Shown here: positions 17,807 through 26,133 of the stretch, piece by piece
Layout: every line of letters starts with the position of its first letter
How positions within the stretch are numbered: position 1 is the stretch's first letter
Origin: Pedobacter caeni
Lineage (GTDB): Bacteria; Bacteroidota; Bacteroidia; Sphingobacteriales; Sphingobacteriaceae
Length of the DNA stretch: 64,000 nucleotides
Direction: 5' to 3'
NCBI RefSeq assembly: GCF_900129215.1
Contig: NZ_FQUQ01000004.1
Span: forward strand, 620,001 to 684,000
Notes under the pieces: model-generated
The model's input: the letters and a program-made list of their open reading frames with translations, nothing else
What the model was told of the DNA's origin: nothing
Databases searched by the model: none
Program-made: the position numbers and the translations under genes

Positions 17807-18985
17807 TTATGGCATAACTGTTATTCTCCTTCCTTCGATTTTAAAGTGCACTGTTTTCGTTAATTCAAGAATATTCAATACTTCAGATACCTCTTTAAAT
17901 CGTGATACCGTCCCTATAAAAGTATTATCTGTTGGTTTTCCCTGGTAGACGATCTCCAGATCATACCACCTCGAAATCTTTCTCATAATGCTGCGGATGT
18001 CTTCATTGGCAAACATGAAATACCCTTTTTTCCAGGCGATCATTTCTTCCATATCTACCGGGATGACATGAAAATGGTCATTGACAAAAATGGATTGCTC
18101 TCCGGGTTTTAGCGTTAACTCATTATTGAGCCGGATACTTCCTTCCAGTAAAGTAGTTTTTGTACTTTCCTCATCCGCATAGGAATTGACATTAAAATGC
18201 GTTCCCAAAACCTCTATCACCTGAGCGCGGCCTCCCTGATCTGACTTCGCTGCAGTCAACACCTTAAATGGCTGATGTTTATTTTTTGTGACTTCAAAGT
18301 AGGCTTCACCGCTCAGCTCTACGATACGGTTTTTCAGGCCCGTAAATGTCAGGGGAAACTTGAGGGAAGAAGCGGCGTTGAGCCATACTTTGGTGCCATC
18401 AGGCAAATTGATCTGATACTGCCCGCCTCTTGGCGTGGCAATCTTGTTATGTCCTTCAGAAGCTTTATTTGAAGCACTGACATCATAGGTCAGCTGCCCT
18501 TCTGCAGTTTTGATGATGTTAATCCCTGATTGTTTTGCCAATTCCCCGTTCTCTGCATCACTAAGGGAGATTTCTGAACCATCGGCTAAGGTAAGAACAG
18601 CCTTATTTCCACCCGGAGGAATACTAACGGCATACCGGGGAGCACTCCTTCCAATCCCCTGCCCGGTAACAGGAGCATAAAAATAGAAAGCAATGCTAAG
18701 ACTGATGAACACCATCGCCGCTGCCGCCCAATACAACGCAGCATAAGATTTTATCCTTCTGACTGGTACAGGCCGATCAACAGACACGATCCTCTTCAAA
18801 ACAACCTCCCATTGCGCTTCCCGGATAAGTTCTTCCCCATCAGCCTCCTGCTCCATCATTTCCAGGATTCCTTCCCTTACCGCATCTCCCTCATCCCCAG
18901 TCAACTCCAAAAGCGAGTCTGTTTCTTCAGTTTTGAGTTCCCCTTTTTCAAATTGTTCCAATAAATATTTTATACGGTCCTTCAT
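17807..18985 (-). CDS. FecR-family anti-sigma factor
   Basis: 392 residues. N-terminal cytoplasmic part, one membrane segment (about 83-104), periplasmic FecR domain (GGQYQINLPDGTKVWLNAAS and LSGEAYFEV are hallmark stretches) and C-terminal DUF4974 domain (about 315-392, with MRKISRWYDLEIVY). It controls the ECF sigma encoded just upstream at 19049 and receives the signal from the STN domain of the SusC encoded just downstream. Same architecture as the FecR at 8560, with shared motifs such as IPPGGNKAVLTLADGSEISL, consistent with locus duplication. Confidence 0.93.
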   Translation of the reverse strand: MKDRIKYLLEQFEKGELKTEETDSLLELTGDEGDAVREGILEMMEQEADGEELIREAQWEVVLKRIVSVDRPVPVRRIKSYAALYWAAAAMVFISLSIAFYFYAPVTGQGIGRSAPRYAVSIPPGGNKAVLTLADGSEISLSDAENGELAKQSGINIIKTAEGQLTYDVSASNKASEGHNKIATPRGGQYQINLPDGTKVWLNAASSLKFPLTFTGLKNRIVELSGEAYFEVTKNKHQPFKVLTAAKSDQGGRAQVIEVLGTHFNVNSYADEESTKTTLLEGSIRLNNELTLKPGEQSIFVNDHFHVIPVDMEEMIAWKKGYFMFANEDIRSIMRKISRWYDLEIVYQGKPTDNTFIGTVSRFKEVSEVLNILELTKTVHFKIEGRRITVMP

Positions 18986-19048
18986 AGATTCTGATACTAA
19001 GAAGCAGCAAATGGAAATAAGGACTATCGGGAAATAAAAAAAATATTT

Positions 19049-19642
19049 TTATTTCAGCAAGGTGAGGTATGCCAGCAGGCTCAGCGTGATTCCATGATGG
19101 TGCAAATGTTCCCGGATGGACTTTAGAGAGATCACCAACGCATTTTTTACAGTATTTGGAGAAATATGAAGTGAGGCAGCAATCTCAGGAATGTTTAAGC
19201 CCTGGCCCCTGCTCATCAGGTAAATCTTTTTTCTTTGTGCCGGCAAGCGGTCAACCGCATCTGTAATCAGGTGATTGATTTCATTGAGGTGGATCGTATC
19301 AATCGTCGTATTGCTTTCATGTGGCTGTTCCTGTTTCAGGTCATCGATGGCTTTAGTTTGCTTCAGCACCTTTCTAAGATGGCTGAGGCATTCGTTTGAA
19401 GCATATTTATACAACCATGCTTTTACATTCTCGACTTCATCAAGCTTATCCCTGTTCAGCCAGACCCTCAAAAAAGTATCCTGAATAATTTCTTCTGCAG
19501 CAGCTTCGGATTTTGTGAAGCGCAATGCGAAAGTCTGTAATACAGGAAGGTAATGATAGAACAAGACGCTGAATGCCTGCTCATCCCCTTCCGAAATTTG
19601 CTTCAATAGCAGCCGTTCATTAAAAATTGGTTTTAATGTCAT
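19049..19642 (-). CDS. ECF RNA polymerase sigma-70 factor (FecI-like)
   Basis: 197 residues. Sigma region 2 (EAAAEEIIQDTFLRVWLNRD) and region 4 (LPAQRKKIYLMSRGQGLNIP, then HISPNTVKNALVISLKSIRE) are evident. First gene of the upstream SusCD locus. It is expected to activate that locus when its FecR (17807) is signalled by ligand-loaded SusC. The 225-base gap to the divergent gene at 19868 must hold its promoter; no confident minus-strand promoter could be picked. Confidence 0.93.
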   Translation of the reverse strand: MTLKPIFNERLLLKQISEGDEQAFSVLFYHYLPVLQTFALRFTKSEAAAEEIIQDTFLRVWLNRDKLDEVENVKAWLYKYASNECLSHLRKVLKQTKAIDDLKQEQPHESNTTIDTIHLNEINHLITDAVDRLPAQRKKIYLMSRGQGLNIPEIAASLHISPNTVKNALVISLKSIREHLHHHGITLSLLAYLTLLK

Positions 19643-19815
19643 ACCCTTATTTTCCCCCTACATATCCTGAAAGACCTTTTTAAAGACCTGAATACGTACC
19701 GTAATGTTAAATAATTATTTTGAAAGCAGCGACATTGTAAAAAACAACCTCTTGTTTTTACTGGTTTCCATTCATTATCCTCAGCTTCTTTCAAATAAAA
19801 ATTCGGCAAAACATA

Positions 19816-19847
19816 TTAAACTTTTATAGAAAATAACTCTACTTTAG
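19816..19847 (+). promoter_or_regulatory. Candidate Bacteroidota-type promoter for the IPT/TIG lipoprotein
   Basis: TACTTTAG at 19840-19847 matches the TAnnTTTG -7 consensus at seven of eight positions. TTA at 19816-19818 stands in for the -33 TTG with 21-base spacing. The start codon at 19868 gives a short leader of about a dozen bases. Confidence 0.3.
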
Positions 19848-19867
19848 CGTCATAAAAAAATAAATAA

Positions 19868-21109
19868 ATGAAAATTCAAAATTACACGCTCCTCCTTCTC
19901 CTGTTTCTTTTTAGTTGTAAGAAAGATTCACCTGTTGTTCCAACTCCCGAAGTCATTCCGGGCAAAAGCAGTGAAAAGAAAATTACCGCTTTTAAATTCT
20001 CCACAATAACGCCCGAAGCGATTGGTATCATAGATGAAACCGCAAAAAAAATTGCGATCAATGTCCCTTATGGTACGACGATCACTGCAATGAAACCAGT
20101 AATTTCAGTTTCGGACAAGGCAACAGTTAACAATGCGGAAGCTGCAGATTTTTCAAAAATTGTGGTTTATAAGGTAACAGCAGAGGATGGCACCACACAG
20201 GAATACGAGGTAACAACAACCAGCAGTAATCCCAAATTCAGCATTGAGACCTACACGGGACCAGTAGAATTGGAAGCCGGAAATGGTTATTTTCTATTAA
20301 AAGGAAAAGGTTTTGGAACTGATGCTTCAAAAATTGAGGTAATCCTCACCAATCGTACAACTTTGGTGAAAACGACCATGCCCAGCCTTCTTCTGCTCAA
20401 TGATACTTCTATAGGACTAACCATCCCTGAAACTTTGGCTTTTGGCACTTATTCGGTTCAATTGGTGATCAATGGAGAAGCGGTGCCTGTTCCTGTCACA
20501 TTAACTATTGTTCAGGCGGCGCCAATACTGGAGTCACTGAGTAGTGCTTCATTAGCACAAAGTGAAACACTGACCATCAATGGTCGTTTTTTTGCAACCG
20601 GAAATACATTATCCATCATATTCAAATCAAAGACTACAGGAACTATTTATACGATAAATAATCCCGGTACAGATATAGTCGCCACCAGCACTAAATTAGC
20701 AGTTAAGCTGACCAATATCCCTGGCGGAACCTATACGGTTCAGGTAAAATCAAATGAAAAAGTTTCTGCAACCAAAGATGTCGAGGTCATCGCCCCTGTT
20801 GCATCGACGCTTAAAATCCTTCGTATCCGACAATCCACTCATACCAACGGGTATGGTTTTTATCCGGGAGAGGGGATGCGGATAATTGCCAATTTTATTT
20901 TTTACACTGAAAAACCTTCGATTATATTCTCGCCTTTAACCGGTATAACACAATACCTCATAAAAGGTTCAATTTCTTCCGGAAGTATGGATGAGACGAC
21001 GATTGATCTTGAAATAAGAGCATCTATTCCAAAAGGCAAGTATAAAATATACATAGAGTCAAATGGGCGGACAAGTGATCTATATGATCAGATCATTGAA
21101 ATCTTATAA
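19868..21109 (+). CDS. Lipoprotein with IPT/TIG-like immunoglobulin-fold domains
   Basis: 413 residues. Lipobox Cys at residue 17 (LFSC), followed by a linker rich in Pro and Val. Residues about 38-120 resemble DUF5018-like domains (ITAFKF..., TAEDGTTQEYEV). At least two IPT/TIG-like repeats follow, with typical openings such as PILESLSSASLAQSETLTI and GGTYTVQV endings. Such proteins are surface lipoproteins that bind or present glycans or other ligands. It is the only plus-strand gene between the two minus-strand clusters and has no obvious operon partner. Ligand unknown. Confidence 0.7.
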   Translation: MKIQNYTLLLLLFLFSCKKDSPVVPTPEVIPGKSSEKKITAFKFSTITPEAIGIIDETAKKIAINVPYGTTITAMKPVISVSDKATVNNAEAADFSKIVVYKVTAEDGTTQEYEVTTTSSNPKFSIETYTGPVELEAGNGYFLLKGKGFGTDASKIEVILTNRTTLVKTTMPSLLLLNDTSIGLTIPETLAFGTYSVQLVINGEAVPVPVTLTIVQAAPILESLSSASLAQSETLTINGRFFATGNTLSIIFKSKTTGTIYTINNPGTDIVATSTKLAVKLTNIPGGTYTVQVKSNEKVSATKDVEVIAPVASTLKILRIRQSTHTNGYGFYPGEGMRIIANFIFYTEKPSIIFSPLTGITQYLIKGSISSGSMDETTIDLEIRASIPKGKYKIYIESNGRTSDLYDQIIEIL

Positions 21110-21122
21110 AGCGTAACGCTAA

Positions 21123-21148
21123 AAAGGTGGTCCATCCAGACCACCTTT
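21123..21148. terminator. Bidirectional intrinsic terminator
   Basis: Perfect 10-bp stem AAAGGTGGTC / GACCACCTTT with a 6-nt loop, between the plus-strand lipoprotein stop (21109) and the minus-strand GH5 stop (21181). On the minus strand it is followed by a clear T-run, so it serves mainly the GH5/GH30 locus. Confidence 0.75.
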
Positions 21149-21180
21149 ATCAATTACAATTAAACTAAACTTGAGTGCGT

Positions 21181-22983
21181 TTATCTTTCAAAGTGGATGC
21201 TGCTAAAATTGAAGCCTCCGGTATTTATATAAAATTTCAGCTTTTGAATTCCTTTCCTCAACCTGATTCCTTTAAGAAACTGGGGTTTGAAAATGGACAG
21301 TCCACCTGTTTGTGAAATGACTTTATTTGCAGCCACTGTTTTTCCGTCGATCAATATCGAAATGTTCCCCTTGTTATCCTTTGCGGCTACATTCAGGGTT
21401 AAGTTGTAAATACCAGCGTTCTGTACATTGATGGTGTATTGCAACCATTCTCCAGCTTCGGTATCACTTACAAAATACCCGGTTTCAGGAGCAGTATGCT
21501 GCCGGATATCTACTCCGTCATTCCGGTAGGTCCTTCCCCGGTTTCCAATTGTTGTCTTTTGCGTGGAAACATGGTAATCTGCGGTATCCTGATCAAAATA
21601 CGCTTTGCCGTTGATCCCTAAGTCATAGTCTGCTGCGGCCAGGCTGATTCCAGGTTTAATCACATTCGCTTTAAACGGTTTCGTTTCGGAAGAGAAAGGC
21701 TGGCGAAACATGGCGTCTACCACATCTGAATGGAAGATATTACGTTCTATTTTCAAATCTTCCGCCAATTGCATCAATCCTTTTTCCGCAACCAGGGCTG
21801 AAGGTCTTGGTCCCGCCCCGTTCCAATATTTCAATACCTCATCGTATTCCGGATTGCTTTTCACCTGCAAAGGATTGTTGTGTCCCAATTTCTTCAGAGG
21901 CCACCAGGCCCAACCTATATTGTTCTTTTCGAAAAGGCGAATGGCTTCTGTAAACCATACATTGGAGTTTTCTCCTGTCTCTCCCAGCCATACCGGAACA
22001 TTTCGTTCCGCGCTGGCCTTCAACATTCCGGAAGCAGAAGCCTGGTCATTAAATGCCCAGTATTTGTGGAAGCTGAGTACCATATTTTTATCCCAAAGTG
22101 GAAATATCCCATTGTAATTGTTTCCCCAGCCATTGCCCTCAATGATAATGATGTGTTGTTGATCTACCTCGCGGATGGCTTTCGTGATTTCCACCATTAA
22201 CTTTCTCAGACCTATGTTTTTCTGTTCTTTAATGCCGTTTTTATCATTTTCCCGGTCTTCAAATCCCCAATTCGGTTCATTGATGATATCATAGGCGCCA
22301 ATCCAAGGTTCATTTACATACCTTTCTGCCAGCTTCCGCCATAAAGCCACTGTTTTCTGCTGGTTTGCTTCACTATCCCATAATGAGGGTAAAGCAGGAT
22401 TCCGGTCAGAAATGTTAAAGTCGTTCCCTTGACCTCCCGGTGCGGCATGTAAATCCAGAATGAGGTATAATTTATATTCCTTACACCAGGCCAGTAAACT
22501 ATCTGTCATGGCAAATCCCTGTTCAATCCAGGTATTTTGAACAGGTACCGGTTCCTGTTCCACCGGTAAAGTATAAAGGTTAAAATGCATCGGAAGTCTG
22601 ACAGAGTTGAATCCCCATTCTTTCATCGCCTTGATATCAGCTTTACGGGTATGATTCGACAACCATGCTTTATAAAAAAGGCGGGTCTTATCTTCTCCGA
22701 TCAAATCCTTCACCTTCTCCCGGATTTTAAATTGTTGTCCTCCTCCGTTCAGTCCTAACATATACCCTTCCTGAACCATCCATCCTCCAAAGCCCATTCC
22801 TCTTAACAGTACATTCTCTCCTTTTTCATTCCGAATTTCTTTGCCTTGCACCTTTAGGTAACCTTGAGCAAGCGTTCTTTGCACAGTCAGGCAAAAAAGG
22901 GCCACACTCATCATGGCCAGGAAGATCAGTTGTTGTACCTTTTGCAAGGTACCAGGTGCGGCATCTATAGTTATTGCGCTCAT
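21181..22983 (-). CDS. Glycoside hydrolase family 5 enzyme with C-terminal CBM6-like domain
   Basis: 600 residues. Signal segment about 18-40 (ending RTLAQ). The GH5 (beta/alpha)8 domain (about 42-400) has the acid/base Glu236 in IINEPN and a likely nucleophile Glu335 in WLGETGE, plus conserved SVRLPMHF and LDLHAAPGGQ. The C-terminal part (about 450-600) looks like a CBM6-type beta-sandwich (GEWLQYTINVQNAGIYNLTL). It should cleave beta-linked glucans or related glycans outside the cytoplasm. It is the last gene of the SusCD/GH30 locus, 10 bases after the GH30 stop, so co-transcription is likely. Pairing with GH30 suggests a beta-1,6- or mixed beta-glucan, but the exact bond cannot be read here. 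Confidence 0.85.
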   Translation of the reverse strand: MSAITIDAAPGTLQKVQQLIFLAMMSVALFCLTVQRTLAQGYLKVQGKEIRNEKGENVLLRGMGFGGWMVQEGYMLGLNGGGQQFKIREKVKDLIGEDKTRLFYKAWLSNHTRKADIKAMKEWGFNSVRLPMHFNLYTLPVEQEPVPVQNTWIEQGFAMTDSLLAWCKEYKLYLILDLHAAPGGQGNDFNISDRNPALPSLWDSEANQQKTVALWRKLAERYVNEPWIGAYDIINEPNWGFEDRENDKNGIKEQKNIGLRKLMVEITKAIREVDQQHIIIIEGNGWGNNYNGIFPLWDKNMVLSFHKYWAFNDQASASGMLKASAERNVPVWLGETGENSNVWFTEAIRLFEKNNIGWAWWPLKKLGHNNPLQVKSNPEYDEVLKYWNGAGPRPSALVAEKGLMQLAEDLKIERNIFHSDVVDAMFRQPFSSETKPFKANVIKPGISLAAADYDLGINGKAYFDQDTADYHVSTQKTTIGNRGRTYRNDGVDIRQHTAPETGYFVSDTEAGEWLQYTINVQNAGIYNLTLNVAAKDNKGNISILIDGKTVAANKVISQTGGLSIFKPQFLKGIRLRKGIQKLKFYINTGGFNFSSIHFER

Positions 22984-22993
22984 AAATAATCTG

Positions 22994-24436
22994 TTAATCG
23001 ATAATAATCGTTGAAATGGAATGAGGTAAACTGGTGGTTTCTGAGGATTTTCCGTACATCCACAAATGATAAGGAAGCGTTTTTTCAGATTTATTCATCA
23101 CGATGATCACTATTTTTCCATCCGGATTTATAAACGCGGTACTGATCAACAGGTCCCGGTTTGAGGAAGCAGCAATGCGTCTGGCACCTGGCTGTACGAA
23201 CTTCGAGAAATGTCCCAGATAATAATAGGAATTGGTGTAGATGAGCTTGCCGCTCTTCAGATCAGCATGAATGGGGGCAAAACAAAAATTACCGACATGA
23301 TTGGGGCCTCCGTTTTCATCCAGCAACATGTTCCAGTCGGTCCAGGCAGAAACACCACTATTAAAATCATTGATCATGGAATAGCCATAGCGTTCACCCA
23401 AAGACCAGTTTTTAACACTGTCCAGGTTAAACTTTTCCACACAACCTTCTGTAAAAATGAGTTGTTTATCAGGAAAGGTTTCTTTCACCAATTTCACATT
23501 TTCGAACAACATTCCACTACCGGTCCAGGTTTCATACCAATGAAAACCTATTCCCCAGATGTATTTGGCAGCTTCAGGATCAGACAATAAAATGTTCGCT
23601 CTTTGAAAAATCTGATCCCTGTTATGGTCCCAGGCAATCAGTTTCTTTTCAGCCATTCCATTTTTCTTTAATGTTGGTCCCAGGTATTCTTTAATAAAAT
23701 CACGTTCTTCCGCTGCGGTATAAATACAAGACTCCCACTTTTGCGTAGCCATTGGTTCATTTTGAACAGTAAGCCCCCAGACCGGGATTCCTTTAGCTTC
23801 ATAGGCATTAATGAATTTCACAAAGTAATCAGCCCAGTTCTGACGGAATTCGGGTTTTAGCTTTCCTCCTTTCAGCATGCTGTTATTTGTTTTCATCCAG
23901 TCGGGAGGACTCCATGGACTCACATACAGGGGCAACTTACCTCCCGCAGCAAGTATGGCTTTTTTGATCAGTGGAATTCGGTATTGCTCATCATGGGCAA
24001 CTGTAAAGGTCTTCAACTCCGGATCCTGGTCTTTTACATAGGTGTAACTTCCGCTGGAAAAATCACTGCTGTGAATGCTGGTCCGGGCAAGGGTATATCC
24101 AATCCCCTTATCTTTACTGTAATAAGCATCCAGAAATTCCTGCTGACTGGCCGCAGGCAATTTAGCAAAGTTTTCAGCCACTGCATCTGTAATGGATCCG
24201 CCAATGCCAATAACAGACTGAAAGGTTTTAGAAGGATCGATAAAAATACAGACTTCTGTCTCCAGTGGTTGAGGCATACTTCGCGAAGATAATGTCCCTG
24301 TTTTACTGATGCGCAGATCCGTTCCCAAGGCAGTAGTGTATTGAGTAATTGTTTTAACAACCGGTCTTCCTTGCTGACCATGCGCGCATAAAACTGGTAA
24401 AAGGAATAAAAAAGGAAGCAATCTCTTCGTCATCAT
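22994..24436 (-). CDS. Glycoside hydrolase family 30 enzyme (beta-glucanase/glucosylceramidase-like)
   Basis: 480 residues from the Met at 24436, which begins a normal signal peptide (MMTKRLLPFLFLLPVLCAHG). The frame also opens at 24475, but that adds 13 polar residues. GH30 hallmarks, numbered in the longer frame: FQSVIGIGGSITDAVAENF, SPWSPPDWMKTN, acid/base Glu240 in TVQNEP, HWYETW, and nucleophile Glu343 in FTEGC. The C-terminal beta domain ends with the usual ARRIAASSNRDLL and IVIIVMNKSEK stretches. Likely specificity is a beta-1,6-glucan (as in GH30_3) or a beta-glucoside; the subfamily was not resolved. It lies between SusD (24503) and GH5 (21181). Confidence 0.88.
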   Translation of the reverse strand: MMTKRLLPFLFLLPVLCAHGQQGRPVVKTITQYTTALGTDLRISKTGTLSSRSMPQPLETEVCIFIDPSKTFQSVIGIGGSITDAVAENFAKLPAASQQEFLDAYYSKDKGIGYTLARTSIHSSDFSSGSYTYVKDQDPELKTFTVAHDEQYRIPLIKKAILAAGGKLPLYVSPWSPPDWMKTNNSMLKGGKLKPEFRQNWADYFVKFINAYEAKGIPVWGLTVQNEPMATQKWESCIYTAAEERDFIKEYLGPTLKKNGMAEKKLIAWDHNRDQIFQRANILLSDPEAAKYIWGIGFHWYETWTGSGMLFENVKLVKETFPDKQLIFTEGCVEKFNLDSVKNWSLGERYGYSMINDFNSGVSAWTDWNMLLDENGGPNHVGNFCFAPIHADLKSGKLIYTNSYYYLGHFSKFVQPGARRIAASSNRDLLISTAFINPDGKIVIIVMNKSEKTLPYHLWMYGKSSETTSLPHSISTIIID

Positions 24437-24502
24437 AAATTGGTATTGGGTTCTTAAGATAGGTTTAGCAGTCATAAAGAAAGACCGCTAAACCTATATG
24501 TT

Positions 24503-26038
24503 CTAGTTATATCCAGGGTTTTGAGTCAGGTGAGCAGTAATGACATCATTGTAAGGAATAGGAAGCAATTCATGTTTTCCTTTCACAAAGCCAAGAGGTC
24601 CCAGTTCCTGCTGTGCAAGGTCCCACCTTACCAGATCTAACCAACGGAATCCTTCAAATGCAAGTTCCAGTTGCCGCTCCAATACAATTGCTTTAAATAA
24701 TGGATCTCCGGCCAGGCCAGACAATTGCGTCATGTTCCGTTTTGACCTCAGCAAATTGAGATAATCCAATCCTTTAGGCTCTGCTCCAGCCCGGAAACTG
24801 GCTTCAGCAGCCATCAGAACGACATCTGCATAGCGGATAAATCGCCAGTTGGTTCCATAATTCACTTCAATAACCGCATTTGGTGTACTCGCAGACTGAC
24901 TGATATAGGATCCGTATTTGCGCTGAAAACAACCATCAAAGTCATACACACCTGTGGCCGGGAATTCTCCTCCACCGGCAATGAGCTCTTCCCTTGACAT
25001 AATGATTTGTTTTCTTCTCACTACATCACCAGCATTGACATAGGCATCATATAATTTTCTTTTAGCGAGGTTCATGCCCCAGCCTCCAACCAGTGAATCT
25101 GCGGGTGCCTTTTTATATCCTGCATCAGATCTCGGGCCCCAAAGCTGCACGTGAATATTGCTTTCAGGAGTTTCTCCCCATGGGAAATTTCCATAATCAT
25201 AAGCAGCCGTACTGGTATAAGAGATTTCAAACAAGGACTCTTTACCAAACTCCCCCGCTTTGGAAAATGCATCTCCAACAGACTCCGCCAGTTGATACTG
25301 TCCCGAATTGATCACCAGATCAAACTGTTCTGCCGCTTCAGTCCATTTCTTCTGATACAGATAAACCTTTCCCAATAGCGCCTGAGCTGTACCTTTAGAA
25401 GCGCGGAAACGATCCGCTTTAGCATAAGCACTCTTTAATGGCAATCCGGCAATAGCTTCTTTCAGGTCAGCCTCAATTCTTGCATATACCTCGGCCTTAG
25501 GTTTCCGCCCTACAGAAGAATACTGGCTTGGATCAATTTCATCTGTGACCAATGGAACATCCCCCCACATACTTACCAGGTCAAAATAATTGTAAGCCCT
25601 TAAAAACTTAGCTTCTGCAATTACCCGTTTACGTATGTCTGTTTCAGGACTTACTTTATTGATGATCTTATTGGCCCTATACACTGCAATGTATAGTTTC
25701 TGCCATACGATAGAAACCTTATCATTCTGAGAAGTGGCTGAGAATTTATCCAGCTCCTGATAACCTGGCTGATCACCACCATTTGCCCCTCCTGCATTAC
25801 TTTCGTCTGAGGGCATGATTTTCAGCATCAACATGCTGTTCCACCCTCCTTTATAATAATCAGATTGCATAATGTCATAGACCCCTACAATTGCAAGGTT
25901 AGCATCTGCATCTGTTTTGTAAAACTCCTTCTCATCCAGACGTCCAGGAACTTCCTGATCAAGAAACTTTTTACATCCGGAGGCCAGAAAAAGGGTAACC
26001 ATACCCAATATCACGGTTTTTGTATTAAATATTTTCAT
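24503..26038 (-). CDS. RagB/SusD-type outer-membrane lipoprotein
   Basis: 511 residues. Lipobox Cys at residue 22 (ASGC), then KKFLDQEVPGRLDEKEFYKT. Conserved helices (EAKFLRAYNYFDLVSMWGDV) and the C-terminal ERQLELAFEGFRWLDLVRWD signature are clear; it ends LLPIPYNDVITAHLTQNPGYN. It binds the target glycan at the surface and partners the SusC at 26134. The 95-base gap to SusC carries the conserved hairpin element at 26041-26122. The nearby GH30 and GH5 genes point to a beta-glucan as its ligand. Confidence 0.93.
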   Translation of the reverse strand: MKIFNTKTVILGMVTLFLASGCKKFLDQEVPGRLDEKEFYKTDADANLAIVGVYDIMQSDYYKGGWNSMLMLKIMPSDESNAGGANGGDQPGYQELDKFSATSQNDKVSIVWQKLYIAVYRANKIINKVSPETDIRKRVIAEAKFLRAYNYFDLVSMWGDVPLVTDEIDPSQYSSVGRKPKAEVYARIEADLKEAIAGLPLKSAYAKADRFRASKGTAQALLGKVYLYQKKWTEAAEQFDLVINSGQYQLAESVGDAFSKAGEFGKESLFEISYTSTAAYDYGNFPWGETPESNIHVQLWGPRSDAGYKKAPADSLVGGWGMNLAKRKLYDAYVNAGDVVRRKQIIMSREELIAGGGEFPATGVYDFDGCFQRKYGSYISQSASTPNAVIEVNYGTNWRFIRYADVVLMAAEASFRAGAEPKGLDYLNLLRSKRNMTQLSGLAGDPLFKAIVLERQLELAFEGFRWLDLVRWDLAQQELGPLGFVKGKHELLPIPYNDVITAHLTQNPGYN

Positions 26039-26040
26039 GG

Positions 26041-26122
26041 GAATATATTTGTTTTAATGGATATGAAGCGATCATTAGCTTTTTCATTTTTAGTGGTATA
26101 GGTATGCCAATGATGGTTTCAT
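26041..26122 (-). promoter_or_regulatory. Conserved susC-susD intercistronic hairpin element, copy 2
   Basis: Arms ATGAAGCGATCATTAGC (26063-26079) and GCCAATGATGGTTTCAT (26106-26122) pair at 14 of 17 positions, or 15 counting a G-U pair. The 15-mer gaatatatttgtttt (26041-26055) and the ATGAAGCGATCAT / GATGGTTTCAT cores match copy 1 at 4591-4678, although the flanking genes belong to an unrelated locus. Same location: after the SusC stop, before the SusD start. Confidence 0.6.
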
Positions 26123-26133
26123 GAGAATTAAAA

